64,000 bases of DNA from Hyphococcus sp. (lineage in GTDB: Bacteria; Pseudomonadota; Alphaproteobacteria; Caulobacterales; Parvularculaceae). The stretch's first letter is position 1. Each line of letters begins with the position of its first letter. Under the pieces are notes generated by a model. That model saw nothing but the letters and a program-made list of their open reading frames with translations. It searched no databases and was not told the origin of the DNA. Shown one piece after another: positions 35,198 through 44,362 of the stretch. Where the stretch lies: NCBI GenBank assembly GCA_021604585.1, contig BQJG01000006.1, positions 1 through 64,000 on the forward strand, in the 5' to 3' direction. A program made the position numbers and the translations under genes.

Positions 35198-35250
35198 ACT
35201 GATTATCGGTTTTTGCTCAGCCCAAGGCTGTAACCTAAAGGAATAGCTCA

Positions 35251-35745
35251 ATGTTTAGAACTCTGTCCGCCGCAACAATAACGATCACCGCCCTCTTCAC
35301 CGCCACTGGCTTTGCAGCCCAAGATCACGGCGGAATGGACCATGACGCCATAAAGCATGGCGACTCCATGGAACAAATGGACAAATGCAGTCAGCCCATG
35401 GGTGAAGGCGTGATCAACACGCTCGAAGTCAAGAAATCCAAAATCAATCTTACACACAAACCCATCGAAGCAATCGGTTGGCCGGAAATGACCATGGACT
35501 TCACGGTCCAGAAACCCGTCGATCTGTCGGCTTATGGCGTTGGAGAGAATGTCCACTTTTTGTTGAAGCTGGAAAAAGCAAAGTCCTACTCCATCGCCGC
35601 CATGTGCTCACTTGATGTTGATGGCGGCGCCCACGAAGCCTGCATGGCGCAGATGCATAAAGTCGCCATGGCTGCGGCCGCAGAGAAAGACGCTTCTTGC
35701 GCGATGGATGACATGAGCAAGATGGACCACAGCAGTCATCATTAA
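35251..35745 (+). CDS. CusF-like periplasmic copper-binding protein
   Basis: A 164-aa exported protein: signal peptide (residues 1-22), Met/His-rich segment (DHGGMDHDAIKHGDSMEQM), CusF beta-barrel domain at about 48-110 with HKPIEAIGWPEMTMDF (conserved His, Trp and two Met positions of CusF), and a C-terminal tail with Cys and a final HSSHH. It binds Cu(I)/Ag(I) in the periplasm and may hand it to CusB or the oxidase. It is the second gene of the plus-strand cop operon. Confidence 0.85.
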   Translation: MFRTLSAATITITALFTATGFAAQDHGGMDHDAIKHGDSMEQMDKCSQPMGEGVINTLEVKKSKINLTHKPIEAIGWPEMTMDFTVQKPVDLSAYGVGENVHFLLKLEKAKSYSIAAMCSLDVDGGAHEACMAQMHKVAMAAAAEKDASCAMDDMSKMDHSSHH

Positions 35746-35754
35746 CGAAAATCC

Positions 35755-35777
35755 GGTCCGCTCAAACAGAGCGGACC
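35755..35777 (+). promoter_or_regulatory. hairpin between cusF-like gene and pcoA
   Basis: GGTCCGCTC-AAACA-GAGCGGACC, a perfect 9-bp stem with 5-nt loop, 10 nt after the CusF-like stop and 41 nt before pcoA. No T-run follows. It may be a weak terminator or an mRNA-end stabiliser setting the ratio of the two products. Confidence 0.6.
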
Positions 35778-35817
35778 GTAGCGACGTCAGTAATCTGATT
35801 TTCGAGGAGCATCTTTG

Positions 35818-37695
35818 ATGTACACGAGACGCCACCTTTTAAAGGCTTCCGCTGCGGGCGGACTGATCGCCGGCGCATCCGGCCTGCTGCCTGCATGGGC
35901 GAAAAGCGCCAGCGCGGGCAATCAAGGTATCTTTGAACTGGCGGGAAATTCGTTCGATCTTTCCGTCGGTCACAGCGCCGTCAATATTGGCGGGCGCGCC
36001 GGACATGCGATAACCGTCAACGGTACCCTGCCCGGTCCGCTCTTGCGATTTCGCGAGGGTGAAGAACTGACCCTGCGCGTCAAGAATATGTTAGCCGAAG
36101 ACACTTCCATTCACTGGCACGGATTGCTGGTGCCGTTCTACATGGACGGTGTGCCCGGCGTGTCCTTTCCCGGCATCCGCGCCGGAGAAACGTTTGAATA
36201 CAAATTCGCGCTGCCGCAGAGCGGCACCTATTGGTACCACTCCCATTCCGGTTTGCAGGAACAGGCCGGTCATTACGGACCGATTATCATCGATCCCGCC
36301 GGGCGCGATCCGATCTCTTTCGACCGGGAATATGTGCTGGTTCTATCGGACTGGTCGTTTGATCATCCGCATAAAGTCTTCACCAAGCTGAAAAAGAACA
36401 ACGAGCTCTATAATTTTCAACAACGCACGGTCGGCGACTTTGTGCGCGACGCGGGCGAGAACGGCCTCGGCGCCACCATCAAAGACAGGGCCATGTGGGG
36501 CGAAATGCGGATGTCGGCGACTGACATCTCGGACGTCACCGCCGCCGCCTACACCTATCTGATCAACGGTCATTCGACGGCCGACAACTGGAACGCCATT
36601 TTCAACACCGGTGAACGCGTTCGATTGCGGATCATCAACGCTTCAGCAATGACGATCTTTAACTTCCGCATCCCCGGACTGCCGATGACGGTTGTTGCCG
36701 CCGATGGCCTCCATGTGCAGCCAGTCGAAACCGACGAGTTTCAGATCGGGGTCGCCGAGACCTATGACGTTATCGTTGAACCAAAGCGCGACCGCGCCTT
36801 CCCGATTGTTGCAGAAGCGATCGACCGGTCTGGTCAGGTCGTCGCCACGCTTGCGCCTGAGCCAGACATGCGCGCGAGCGAACCGCTGCTGCGCGAGCGT
36901 CCGATCCTGACTCATAAAGACATGGGTATGGCGATGAGTCACAACGCCATGGGCGGGATGGACCACGGCTCCATGGCTGGCATGTCGCATGACATGTCCG
37001 GCGGCGCGATGCAGGAACACAACCATGTCACTGGCGCAGGCGTCGATAATGTCGCCATGGCGCCGACCAACCGGCTCGATGAACCCGGCCTAGGTCTTGA
37101 AAACGTGCCGCATCGCGCATTGCGCTACTCGCAGCTGAGGAGCCTTGAGCCTAATCCCGACACGCGCGAGCCGGAACGGGAGATGGAAATTCATCTCACT
37201 GGGAATATGGAGCGCTATATGTGGTCCTTTGACGGCGTGAAGTTTTCCGCCGTTGATAAGCCAATTATCTTCCATGAGGGCGAGCGCCTTCGCGTCACCC
37301 TCGTCAACGACACGATGATGACGCACCCGATCCATCTGCACGGCATGTTCTTCGATCTCGTAGTCAATGAGAGCAATCACAAGCCTCGCAAACACACCGT
37401 CAACGTCAAACCCGGCGACAAACTTTCTTTCGATGTATCGGCGGAACATGTCGGCGACTGGGCGTTTCATTGTCACCTGTTGTTCCATATGCATGCTGGC
37501 ATGATGCAGGTCGTGTCGGTGCTGCCGGGCGATGGCGCCACGCCATCAGAGCCGCGCCCGATGAAAATGGACCACAAGACGATGGGGCATGAAGGAATGG
37601 ATCACGGCTCAACGCACACTTCCGACGAAACAATGAAACCGGCCGAGCCTTCAACTCCCGACCACTCATCCATGGACCATGGGAGCAAACACTGA
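35818..37695 (+). CDS. pcoA: copper-resistance multicopper oxidase PcoA/CopA
   Basis: A 625-aa periplasmic multicopper oxidase with Tat signal (TRRHLLKASA, ending near AWAKS). Copper ligand motifs are HWHGLLVP (about 98), YWYHSHSGLQ (about 140), HPIHLHGMFF (about 503) and HCHLLFHMHAGM (about 549). Met/His-rich segments at about 370-400 and the C-terminus are typical of the CopA copper-resistance family. It oxidises Cu(I) to Cu(II). ATG 35818 follows GAGGAGC. Overlaps pcoB by 1 nt. Confidence 0.95.
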   Translation: MYTRRHLLKASAAGGLIAGASGLLPAWAKSASAGNQGIFELAGNSFDLSVGHSAVNIGGRAGHAITVNGTLPGPLLRFREGEELTLRVKNMLAEDTSIHWHGLLVPFYMDGVPGVSFPGIRAGETFEYKFALPQSGTYWYHSHSGLQEQAGHYGPIIIDPAGRDPISFDREYVLVLSDWSFDHPHKVFTKLKKNNELYNFQQRTVGDFVRDAGENGLGATIKDRAMWGEMRMSATDISDVTAAAYTYLINGHSTADNWNAIFNTGERVRLRIINASAMTIFNFRIPGLPMTVVAADGLHVQPVETDEFQIGVAETYDVIVEPKRDRAFPIVAEAIDRSGQVVATLAPEPDMRASEPLLRERPILTHKDMGMAMSHNAMGGMDHGSMAGMSHDMSGGAMQEHNHVTGAGVDNVAMAPTNRLDEPGLGLENVPHRALRYSQLRSLEPNPDTREPEREMEIHLTGNMERYMWSFDGVKFSAVDKPIIFHEGERLRVTLVNDTMMTHPIHLHGMFFDLVVNESNHKPRKHTVNVKPGDKLSFDVSAEHVGDWAFHCHLLFHMHAGMMQVVSVLPGDGATPSEPRPMKMDHKTMGHEGMDHGSTHTSDETMKPAEPSTPDHSSMDHGSKH

Positions 37696-38501
37696 TGTCA
37701 AAGTTCAAAACCCTTTCTCTAGCCAGCGGCGTTAGTATTGCTATTGCGGTCTCTTTCTCACCAGTGCATGCGCAAGACCAGTCTCCGCCGTGGTCTCAAG
37801 CCGACGAGTATTATGATCCATCGGCCATGGCGGCGGCGCGGCGCGCTGTGCAGGAAGAGCATGGTGGGAACACAACCTACTATGTTCTCGCAGACCGATT
37901 GGAGTATCAGAGCCATGAGGGCGATCCGCTGCTGCTGCTTGATGGACAAGCCTGGTGGGGCGGCGACCGAAACAAACTGACGCTAAAATCCGAGCTTGAA
38001 TATGACTTCAATGCCGACCGGTTTGAGGACGCAGAAGTGCAAGCGCTATGGACGCGACCGATAGCGCGATACTTTGATGTGCAGGCTGGCGTACGGCATG
38101 ACTTTGTCGCGGGCGCTGATCGCACCTTCGGCGTTCTCGGCGTGCAGGGACTTGCGCCGTATTGGTTTGAAATCGATGCGGCGCTTTTCGTGAGCGGCGA
38201 CGGCGACGTCTCTGCGCGGATAGAGGCAGAATACGAACTGCTGCTCACGCAGCGCCTTATCTTACAGCCGCGCACAGAAATGAATTTTGCAGTTCAGTCG
38301 GTTGAGGAAGTCGGCGTCGGCAACGGCCTCTCCACGGCGGAAGTTGGCGCACGGCTGCGATACGAATTTACACGACAGTTTGCGCCTTATCTCGGCGTTT
38401 CATGGGCGCGTTCCATCGGAGAAACGGCGGATTTTGCCCGCGCTGACGGCGATGACCCCGGCGGCGTTTCTTTTGTCGCCGGTCTGCGGCTTTGGTTTTA
38501 G
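37695..38501 (+). CDS. pcoB: copper-resistance outer-membrane protein PcoB/CopB
   Basis: A 268-aa exported beta-barrel. The signal peptide ends in SPVHAQ, and the body has the CopB-type pattern with LADRLEYQSHEGD, then WWGGDRNKLTLKSELEYDF and WTRPIARYFDVQAGVRHDF, ending in an aromatic residue (LRLWF) as outer-membrane barrels do. It lacks the long Met-rich N-terminal region of some CopB proteins. It always partners the multicopper oxidase CopA. Confidence 0.92.
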   Translation: MSKFKTLSLASGVSIAIAVSFSPVHAQDQSPPWSQADEYYDPSAMAAARRAVQEEHGGNTTYYVLADRLEYQSHEGDPLLLLDGQAWWGGDRNKLTLKSELEYDFNADRFEDAEVQALWTRPIARYFDVQAGVRHDFVAGADRTFGVLGVQGLAPYWFEIDAALFVSGDGDVSARIEAEYELLLTQRLILQPRTEMNFAVQSVEEVGVGNGLSTAEVGARLRYEFTRQFAPYLGVSWARSIGETADFARADGDDPGGVSFVAGLRLWF

Positions 38502-38514
38502 GGAGGGAAGAAAA

Positions 38515-39498
38515 ATGGAAAACTTGATTGAGCCAAACATTCACCCGATTCTTGTTCACTTTGCGTATGCGTTGTCGATAACAGCCTTTGTCTCTTATGC
38601 GCTGGCAGCGTTTGCGCCAGCCAGAAAATGGCGCGAAACACTTCACCCCGCCGCCGACTGGATGCTCGCTTTCGGCGCGCTTGCGATCATCGCAACGATC
38701 GCGGCAGGATTGCAGGCATATTACACGGTCGCTCATGATGGGCCTTCGCATGCGGCTATGACTGTTCACCGCAACTGGGCGATCCCTTCGGGCGCGGTGA
38801 TTTTGTTGCTGGCGCTGTGGCGCTGGCGAAACCGTGCGAAAGCGGCCTCAACATTATTCATTGCATTCCTAGCCGCTGCCGCAATTTCTTTATCTGTGAC
38901 TGCATGGTGGGGCGGAAAAATTGTTTATGGCTACGGCCTCGGCGTCAAAAGCATGCCTGTCGTCACCGGCGAAGGGCACGACCATGAACACGCGCCAGGT
39001 CAGGGACATGATGACAACGCCAAAACACCCGCCGCAGATGATCATGACAACAGCGATGGTCACCACGACAATGACTCGACCAAATCGGCAGTTTCACCCG
39101 TCGTCGAGGCAGATTCACCGGAAGCCACCGTTGAAGCCTATGGCGCCGCATTGCGAGCGGGCGACGAATCCACGCTGCGCGCATTATTGGCGCCGAACGT
39201 CGTCATCGCCGAAGGCGGCGGCGCAGAGCGGTCTGTCGAGGAGTATGCCGGTCATCACATGCCAGCCGACATGGCTTTCACTGCGGCGGTCGAGTTTACG
39301 CCTAACAAGCGCGACGTGATTAAAACTGATGATCTCGCGACCGTCATCACTGAATCGCAAGTTCACGGGACATTTCGCGATCAGACCATTCATTCGCGCA
39401 TGATGGAAACCATGGTGTTGATGCGCGACGGGGATCAATGGCGAATTGTCCACATTCATTGGTCTTCTGCGCCAATCACTGGTGAGCACGAGCACTAA
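38515..39498 (+). CDS. DUF2231 membrane domain fused to SnoaL-like domain
   Basis: A 327-aa protein from ATG 38515 (AGGGAGG upstream). The first part (about 1-145) has four membrane helices with NIHPILVHFAYAL, the DUF2231 signature. A His/Asp-rich linker follows (about 150-195). The C-terminal part (about 200-320) looks like a DUF4440/ketosteroid-isomerase-like cone fold (SPEATVEAYGAALRAGDEST ... WRIVHIHWSS). The long frame back to 38287 overlaps pcoB. His-rich linker and position suggest copper handling; unproven. Confidence 0.78.
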   Translation: MENLIEPNIHPILVHFAYALSITAFVSYALAAFAPARKWRETLHPAADWMLAFGALAIIATIAAGLQAYYTVAHDGPSHAAMTVHRNWAIPSGAVILLLALWRWRNRAKAASTLFIAFLAAAAISLSVTAWWGGKIVYGYGLGVKSMPVVTGEGHDHEHAPGQGHDDNAKTPAADDHDNSDGHHDNDSTKSAVSPVVEADSPEATVEAYGAALRAGDESTLRALLAPNVVIAEGGGAERSVEEYAGHHMPADMAFTAAVEFTPNKRDVIKTDDLATVITESQVHGTFRDQTIHSRMMETMVLMRDGDQWRIVHIHWSSAPITGEHEH

Positions 39499-39641
39499 TC
39501 ACTCACTTTGGTTTCGGATCTCAAGAATTTTTGCTCTCTCGCTTACGCGTCGGCCAATGGTCCGTGGTGAGTTTCCTGATGGCTCCGCTGGACTCTCATG
39601 CAACTGTGATTGGTAAAAGAACCTGACCTAGTGACACCCTA

Positions 39642-39669
39642 TTGACTATACCCCTATAGGGTATATGTA
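39642..39669 (+). promoter_or_regulatory. promoter with second CsoR operator, before copper ATPase
   Basis: TTGACT (-35, 39642-39647) is followed at once by ATACCCCTATAGGGTAT (39648-39664), with a -10-like TATATG (from 39662). Arms, spacing and placement match the operator at 34569-34585. The start codon is at 39741 with AGGAGG before it. Confidence 0.8.
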
Positions 39670-39740
39670 ATGACCGAACAGACGCCCTACGATCGCCTAA
39701 TAGTGGTTGTCGTAGGCCGCTTACCGCTCAGGAGGTCACC

Positions 39741-41990
39741 ATGTCGGCAGCAAAATCGACCAAGCACGATCATGCGCACCATGATCATTCCCAATGCCAT
39801 GCGCCCGCACGTTCAGCGGCCCCCGCTCCCGGTGTCGGCAGCAAATATGACAACGTGCCCGAGGGCTATACCGGCACGGTTTACACCTGTCCCATGCACC
39901 CCGAGGTGCGGGCGACCAGCAATACCGGTTGCCCTATTTGCGGTATGGCATTGGAGCCAGAAACCGTCACGGCAGGCGAAGCGGACACGGGCGAACTCGA
40001 CGACATGACCCACCGGTTTTGGGTCAGCGCTGCGCTCAGCATCCCGTTGTTCATCTATGCCATGGGCGATCTAATTCCCGGTAAGCCTTTTGATAGTCTG
40101 CTGCCGAGCTTCTGGGCGCCGTGGGTTCAGTTTGCATTGGCGACACCGGTCGTGTTGTGGGGCGGTTGGCCGTTCTTTGTGCGCGGCGCCGCGTCGCTTC
40201 GCACCATGAATTTGAACATGTTTACCCTAATCGCTCTGGGGGTCGGTGTTGCTTATCTCTTTAGTGTCGTCGCAACGGTCGCGCCCGGAATCTTCCCGGC
40301 AGCATTTCGCGGCATGCATGGCAATGTCGCGGTCTACTACGAAGCAGCCGCTGTCATCACAACGCTGGTGCTGCTCGGTCAGGTGCTCGAATTGCGCGCA
40401 CGCAGTCAGACTTCGGGCGCGATTCGCGCGCTTCTGGAATTGGCGCCACCAACCGCGCGCCGTATTGCATCGGACGGCAGCGAAGAGGAAGTCTCCATCG
40501 ATGATCTAAAAACCGGGGACCGCTTGCGCGTGCGGCCCGGCGACAAAATCCCAGTCGACGGCAGAGTTGTCGAAGGGAAAAGCGCTGTTGATGAGGCAAT
40601 GGTGACGGGCGAACCCATTCCGGTTGAGAAGAATGTTGGCGACGCAGTCACCGGCGGAACCGTCAACGGCACAGGCGGCTTCGTCATGGAAGCGACACGC
40701 GTCGGCGAAGACACGATGCTGTCGCAGATTGTTAAAATGGTTTCAGAGGCGCAACGCAGCCGCGCCCCGATCCAACGCCTCGCCGATGTGGTCGCCGGCT
40801 GGTTTGTCCCGGCGGTTGTCATCATTGCAATTCTCACTTTTATCGTCTGGAGTCTGTTTGGCCCCGATCCGGCCATGGCGTTTGCAACTGTCAACGCTGT
40901 CGCGGTTCTGATTATCGCCTGTCCGTGTGCGCTCGGCCTCGCGACCCCAATGTCGATCATGGTCGGCACAGGAAAAGGCGCATCAAACGGCATTCTTATC
41001 AAAAATGCCGAAGCGCTCGAGACCTTTGAGAAAGTCGATGTGATCGTCGTCGACAAAACCGGCACATTGACCGAAGGTCGCCCGAAGCTCGTTCTTGTCG
41101 AGTCACAATCACCATTTACTGATCGCGAACTCCTTGCGCTCGCCGCGTCCGTTGAAATGGGCAGCGAGCATCCCCTCGCGGCGGCCATTGTCGAAGGAGC
41201 GCAAGCGCGCAGCGCGCAATTAAAGCCCGCCTCAGATTTTGCGTCCATCACCGGCGAAGGCGTCGAAGCGACCGTCGATGGCCGCAATATCGCGCTTGGC
41301 AATAAGAAAATGATGCGCCGCGTTGGCGCCGCTGATGATGCAATCGCGCGATCTGCCGAACAACACCGGCGCGTAGGTCAAACCGTGATGTTCGTCGCCG
41401 TTGACGGAAAACCGGCGGGCATTATCGGCGTCGCTGATCCGATCAAGGAAACGACGCCTGAAGCTATCAAATCCCTGCATGAAGCTAGCGTCAAAGTCAT
41501 CATGCTCACCGGCGACAGCAAGGCGACGGCTGAAGCGGTTGGCGCGAAAATCGGCATTGATGAAATTCACGCGGACGTTTCGCCTGAAGACAAGCACCGC
41601 ATCATTAGCGAACTGCAGGCTTCTGGCTCAAAGGTCGCCATGGCTGGCGACGGCATCAATGACGCCCCCGCCCTCGCCCAAGCCGATGTCGGCATCGCCA
41701 TGGGAACCGGAACCGACGTAGCTATGGAAAGCGCTGGCATCACGCTCGTCAAAGGCGATCTGCGCGGTGTTGCGCGGGCGCGCCGGTTAAGTCAGGCGAC
41801 GATGCGCAACATTCGTCAGAACTTGTTCTTTGCGTTTATCTATAATGCGCTCGGCGTTCCAATCGCGGCAGGCGTGCTTTACCCATTCTTCGGGCTGCTC
41901 TTGAGCCCGATGATCGCGGCGGCCGCCATGAGCTTTTCGTCAGTGTCAGTAATCGGCAATGCGCTGCGGCTCCGAGGGTTGAAGCTGTGA
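39741..41990 (+). CDS. copA: Cu(I)-translocating P1B-type ATPase
   Basis: A 749-aa copper exporter. The N-terminus is His-rich, then a heavy-metal-binding (YHS-like) domain YTCPMHPEVRATSNTGCPIC (about 45-65) instead of the usual CxxC ferredoxin-like domain. Motifs: TGEPIPVEK actuator, CPC in IIACPCALGLATP (about 395), DKTGTLTEG (about 440), SEHPLAAAI (HP motif), GDGINDAPALAQADVGIAMG. Eight helices expected. It pumps cytosolic Cu(I) to the periplasm. Own CsoR-controlled promoter. Confidence 0.95.
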   Translation: MSAAKSTKHDHAHHDHSQCHAPARSAAPAPGVGSKYDNVPEGYTGTVYTCPMHPEVRATSNTGCPICGMALEPETVTAGEADTGELDDMTHRFWVSAALSIPLFIYAMGDLIPGKPFDSLLPSFWAPWVQFALATPVVLWGGWPFFVRGAASLRTMNLNMFTLIALGVGVAYLFSVVATVAPGIFPAAFRGMHGNVAVYYEAAAVITTLVLLGQVLELRARSQTSGAIRALLELAPPTARRIASDGSEEEVSIDDLKTGDRLRVRPGDKIPVDGRVVEGKSAVDEAMVTGEPIPVEKNVGDAVTGGTVNGTGGFVMEATRVGEDTMLSQIVKMVSEAQRSRAPIQRLADVVAGWFVPAVVIIAILTFIVWSLFGPDPAMAFATVNAVAVLIIACPCALGLATPMSIMVGTGKGASNGILIKNAEALETFEKVDVIVVDKTGTLTEGRPKLVLVESQSPFTDRELLALAASVEMGSEHPLAAAIVEGAQARSAQLKPASDFASITGEGVEATVDGRNIALGNKKMMRRVGAADDAIARSAEQHRRVGQTVMFVAVDGKPAGIIGVADPIKETTPEAIKSLHEASVKVIMLTGDSKATAEAVGAKIGIDEIHADVSPEDKHRIISELQASGSKVAMAGDGINDAPALAQADVGIAMGTGTDVAMESAGITLVKGDLRGVARARRLSQATMRNIRQNLFFAFIYNALGVPIAAGVLYPFFGLLLSPMIAAAAMSFSSVSVIGNALRLRGLKL

Positions 41991-42058
41991 TTGGACAGCG
42001 GATATCGACTTGGCGCCTAAGAGTTGTGGCGTTAAGCAAGTCGGAATTATGCTTATTT

Positions 42059-42116
42059 TCAAGCTCTTAGTCGTGTCGCCTCCCAGTACCCGGTTTCAAC
42101 CGCATTGGTGCGCCAT
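42059..42116 (-). other. orphan recombinase C-terminal tail at core 3
   Basis: Minus-strand reading from the core gives WRTNAVETGYWEATRLRA and a stop at 42059-42061. The truncated third recombinase ends WRTDAGETGNWLAHRMRS plus four more residues. The pattern W-R-T-x4-T-x2-W is shared by all tails in this window. No recombinase body precedes it. Confidence 0.65.
42107..42116 (+). repeat. att core 3 (unit B / unit C junction)
   Basis: GGTGCGCCAT, preceded by CCCGGTTTCAACCGCATT, nearly identical to the left arm of core 4. No recombinase lies to its right. Confidence 0.75.
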
Positions 42117-42353
42117 TTACCTAAAACTGAATTCCAAAATCATTTTTTAAAACCGTCGAATCCGGAAAGTATCTTACTGCGACTGATAGTTATTTATTCC
42201 TTCCATACATCCGACCGAATCTATTGAGTTCCGAAGACTGTTCCGCTTTAGCTCTTTCGTTGCACCTCGCGCCGCTAAGCGCCGCTGGATGTGGCATTTT
42301 ATCGACAATAGGCGCATCGTTCGATCGAATCTACGAGAAATGGAGGCCACGAT

Positions 42354-43136
42354 ATGAATTCTTTAACCCAACCATTCAGTCTCGCTGACCGCGTCGCTAT
42401 CGTAACTGGCGGCAATCGCGGTATTGGACGGTCGATTGCGCTAGGCCTAGCGAAAGCCGGCGCATCAATCGCGATCCTTTCGCGCAACCTAGATAAGAAT
42501 ACAGAAGTGCTGGACGAATTGAAGCGCTTAGGTCGGCCTGCTTACGCACTCGTTCTTGATGTGACGGAGAGGGATAAGTTGGCTGACGCCGTAGCCGAGG
42601 TCGAAAGCGTGCTTGGCGGTGTCGACATCCTCGTCAACAATGCCGGAATAGCAGATGTCAGTGGCGGGGTGCTGAACGAAACCGCAGAAATGTGGGACAA
42701 GACCATCGCGACCCACCTCGACGCCACATTCCTGATGTCGAAGCTGGCGGCAAAATCAATGCTCACGCGCAAGCGGGGCAAAATTATCAACCTCGCCAGC
42801 ATGTACTCCTACTTTGGGTCCGGCGCCCTGCCGTCTTACAGTGCAGCTAAGGGCGCGATTGTTCAGCTCACTAAGTCTATGGCTATTGAGTTTGCTCCGC
42901 ACAACATTCAGGTTAACGCCATCGCGCCGGGTTGGATTGCAACAGAGATGACAGCAATGGCGCGCGAAGATGCTGGATGGGCGGATTTCAACGCCATGCT
43001 TATGGCGCGCACGCCCGCCGGACGGTGGGGCGAGGCCGATGAATGTGCCGGCGCCGCAATCTTTCTCGCCAGCCCAGCTGCCGACTTCGTCACCGGCGTG
43101 ACACTACCGGTCGACGGTGGATACTCGATCAACTAG
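42354..43136 (+). CDS. short-chain dehydrogenase/reductase
   Basis: A 260-aa classical SDR. NAD(P) motif TGGNRGIG (about 20), NNAG (about 95), catalytic Ser in ASMYS (about 147) and YSAAK (about 162), PGWIATEM afterwards. SRNLDK after the second strand (Arg) suggests NADP preference. Substrate unknown; closest to the FabG/gluconate dehydrogenase-like group. ATG 42354 with GGAGG upstream. It is the only gene of unit C. Confidence 0.9.
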   Translation: MNSLTQPFSLADRVAIVTGGNRGIGRSIALGLAKAGASIAILSRNLDKNTEVLDELKRLGRPAYALVLDVTERDKLADAVAEVESVLGGVDILVNNAGIADVSGGVLNETAEMWDKTIATHLDATFLMSKLAAKSMLTRKRGKIINLASMYSYFGSGALPSYSAAKGAIVQLTKSMAIEFAPHNIQVNAIAPGWIATEMTAMAREDAGWADFNAMLMARTPAGRWGEADECAGAAIFLASPAADFVTGVTLPVDGGYSIN

Positions 43137-43169
43137 GAACTTTTGACGCCTGACATTGGCGAACCGTTA

Positions 43170-44307
43170 TTAGGATACTTTGCGAGACCTCATCCGATGA
43201 GCCAGCCAGTTCCCGGTTTCACCCGCATCGGTGCGCCATTCCCGTACAAAACTGCGAACCGGTCCGGACGCCGCCGCGATATGCGCCGGGGGCGTTCCTG
43301 TTGCCGCTTCGGCAAGTGCATCTTTAGGACCGGAAACCACGATTTCCGATTTGCCGACCACGATTTCAGAAACGAATGCCCGGATGTAGCGCTTCTTCAC
43401 GCTCGGTGGCGCTTCCTTCAAGAGCCGCTTAAGATGTGTAGAGGCTAATCTAGCCGCCTCTAGCGAAACCGGCTTGAGCGCATCCTTTACTTGTGCCTCT
43501 TGCGCTGTGATTAAGCGCAGTAACTCTTCTCGTTCAGCCTCTGCATTAGCAAGCGATTCTTTGAACATAATGGTATCGCCCGTCAGTCCTTCGGCGACTG
43601 CGTCAAGGAGGTTTCGGAGCCGTTTATTGACTTGGCCAAGCTGCCCGCGAAGTTGACTTAGAGCGTGGGTCGAATCCGATTGTCCTGATTGTCGCCGTTT
43701 AGCGACGGCTTCGACTATGGCTTGGGTACATGTTGGCGTCAGAAGGTGGTCCGCAATGCTGTTGAGAATTATCTGATCCAGCTTTTCCTCTCGAATCGTA
43801 ATCGCCAGATTGCCCGCACAATGGACTTTTAGGTGCTTTCCAGAGCACTTGTAATAACGATACGCGCCGCCCCTTCCAGTCGTGAGCATCAGCGGCTTGC
43901 CACAGCCTTCACAAATGGCAACGCCAGACAATAAAACCGCATTGTTGGTAAGTCGCGGCGGCGTTGACGTGGGGCGTCGATCTTTCAGGATTATTTGAAC
44001 ACGCTGAAAATCCTGCTCGGTCACAAGTGGCGAAATAGCGATTCTGATCCATTGGTCACGAGGACGCGTTTCACCTGTACGACTATTTTTCCGATTGAAC
44101 CATGCAGACCCCGTATAGGCTTCATTGGTCAGCAGTGCGTGAACGCGCCCTAAGTAGTATGCGCCGCCGCGAGGCGTTTTATATCCGCGCGCATTAAGCC
44201 AAGAGGCGATGTTTTTGACGTCCATCGGCCCGCTTTCGCCGTCACCTTCCAGAAATAACTTGAAAATCAAGCGCACGACCTCAGCCGCCACTGGATCAAC
44301 CGCGAGT
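43170..44307 (-). pseudogene. serine recombinase 3, catalytic domain missing
   Basis: Readable from the L-A-V-D-P codons (about 44307) to the stop at 43170. It covers the Recombinase domain (LNARGYKTPRGG), zinc ribbon (CEGC, YYKC) and coiled coil, very similar to recombinase 1 in protein and DNA. The first ~180 residues with the catalytic Ser are gone; homology stops abruptly at 44307. The tail after EWRT lies left of core 4 (unit C DNA). It may still bind att DNA if expressed but cannot cut it. Confidence 0.88.
43231..43240 (+). repeat. att core 4 (unit C / unit D junction)
   Basis: GGTGCGCCAT inside the end of the truncated third recombinase. The left arm matches core 3; the right arm matches core 1 (CCATTCCCGTAC, then AAACTGCGAACCGGTCC). 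Confidence 0.8.
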
Positions 44308-44362
44308 TATAGAATTATATGAGTTTCTGCGTGAAGAATATGGACAATCGTCCTTCTATATA

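Larger units (their letters stand above)
24410..42116. mobile_element. integrative unit B (copper-resistance cargo)
   Basis: This unit is bounded by the cores at 24410 and 42107. It has its own serine recombinase, a coupled small ORF and an excisionase-like HTH gene at the left end, followed by the copper-resistance genes. Its right end (42059-42116) encodes an orphan recombinase tail of the second type, shared with unit C rather than with A and D. Confidence 0.75.
42107..43240. mobile_element. integrative unit C, recombinase-less, single dehydrogenase cargo
   Basis: About 1.1 kb lies between the cores at 42107 and 43231 and contains one short-chain dehydrogenase gene. No recombinase coding can be read to the right of the 42107 core: the frame upstream of the W-R-T codons hits a stop within a few codons. 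Its right arm (43170-43231) still encodes a tail resembling the one at 42059. It may be a deletion derivative of an element or a passive unit mobilised in trans. Confidence 0.6.

Noticed and set aside
39670..40008. 112-aa frame starting just after the CsoR operator
   Set aside because: It overlaps most of the ATPase N-terminus in another frame; the ATPase start at 39741 has the better ribosome site.
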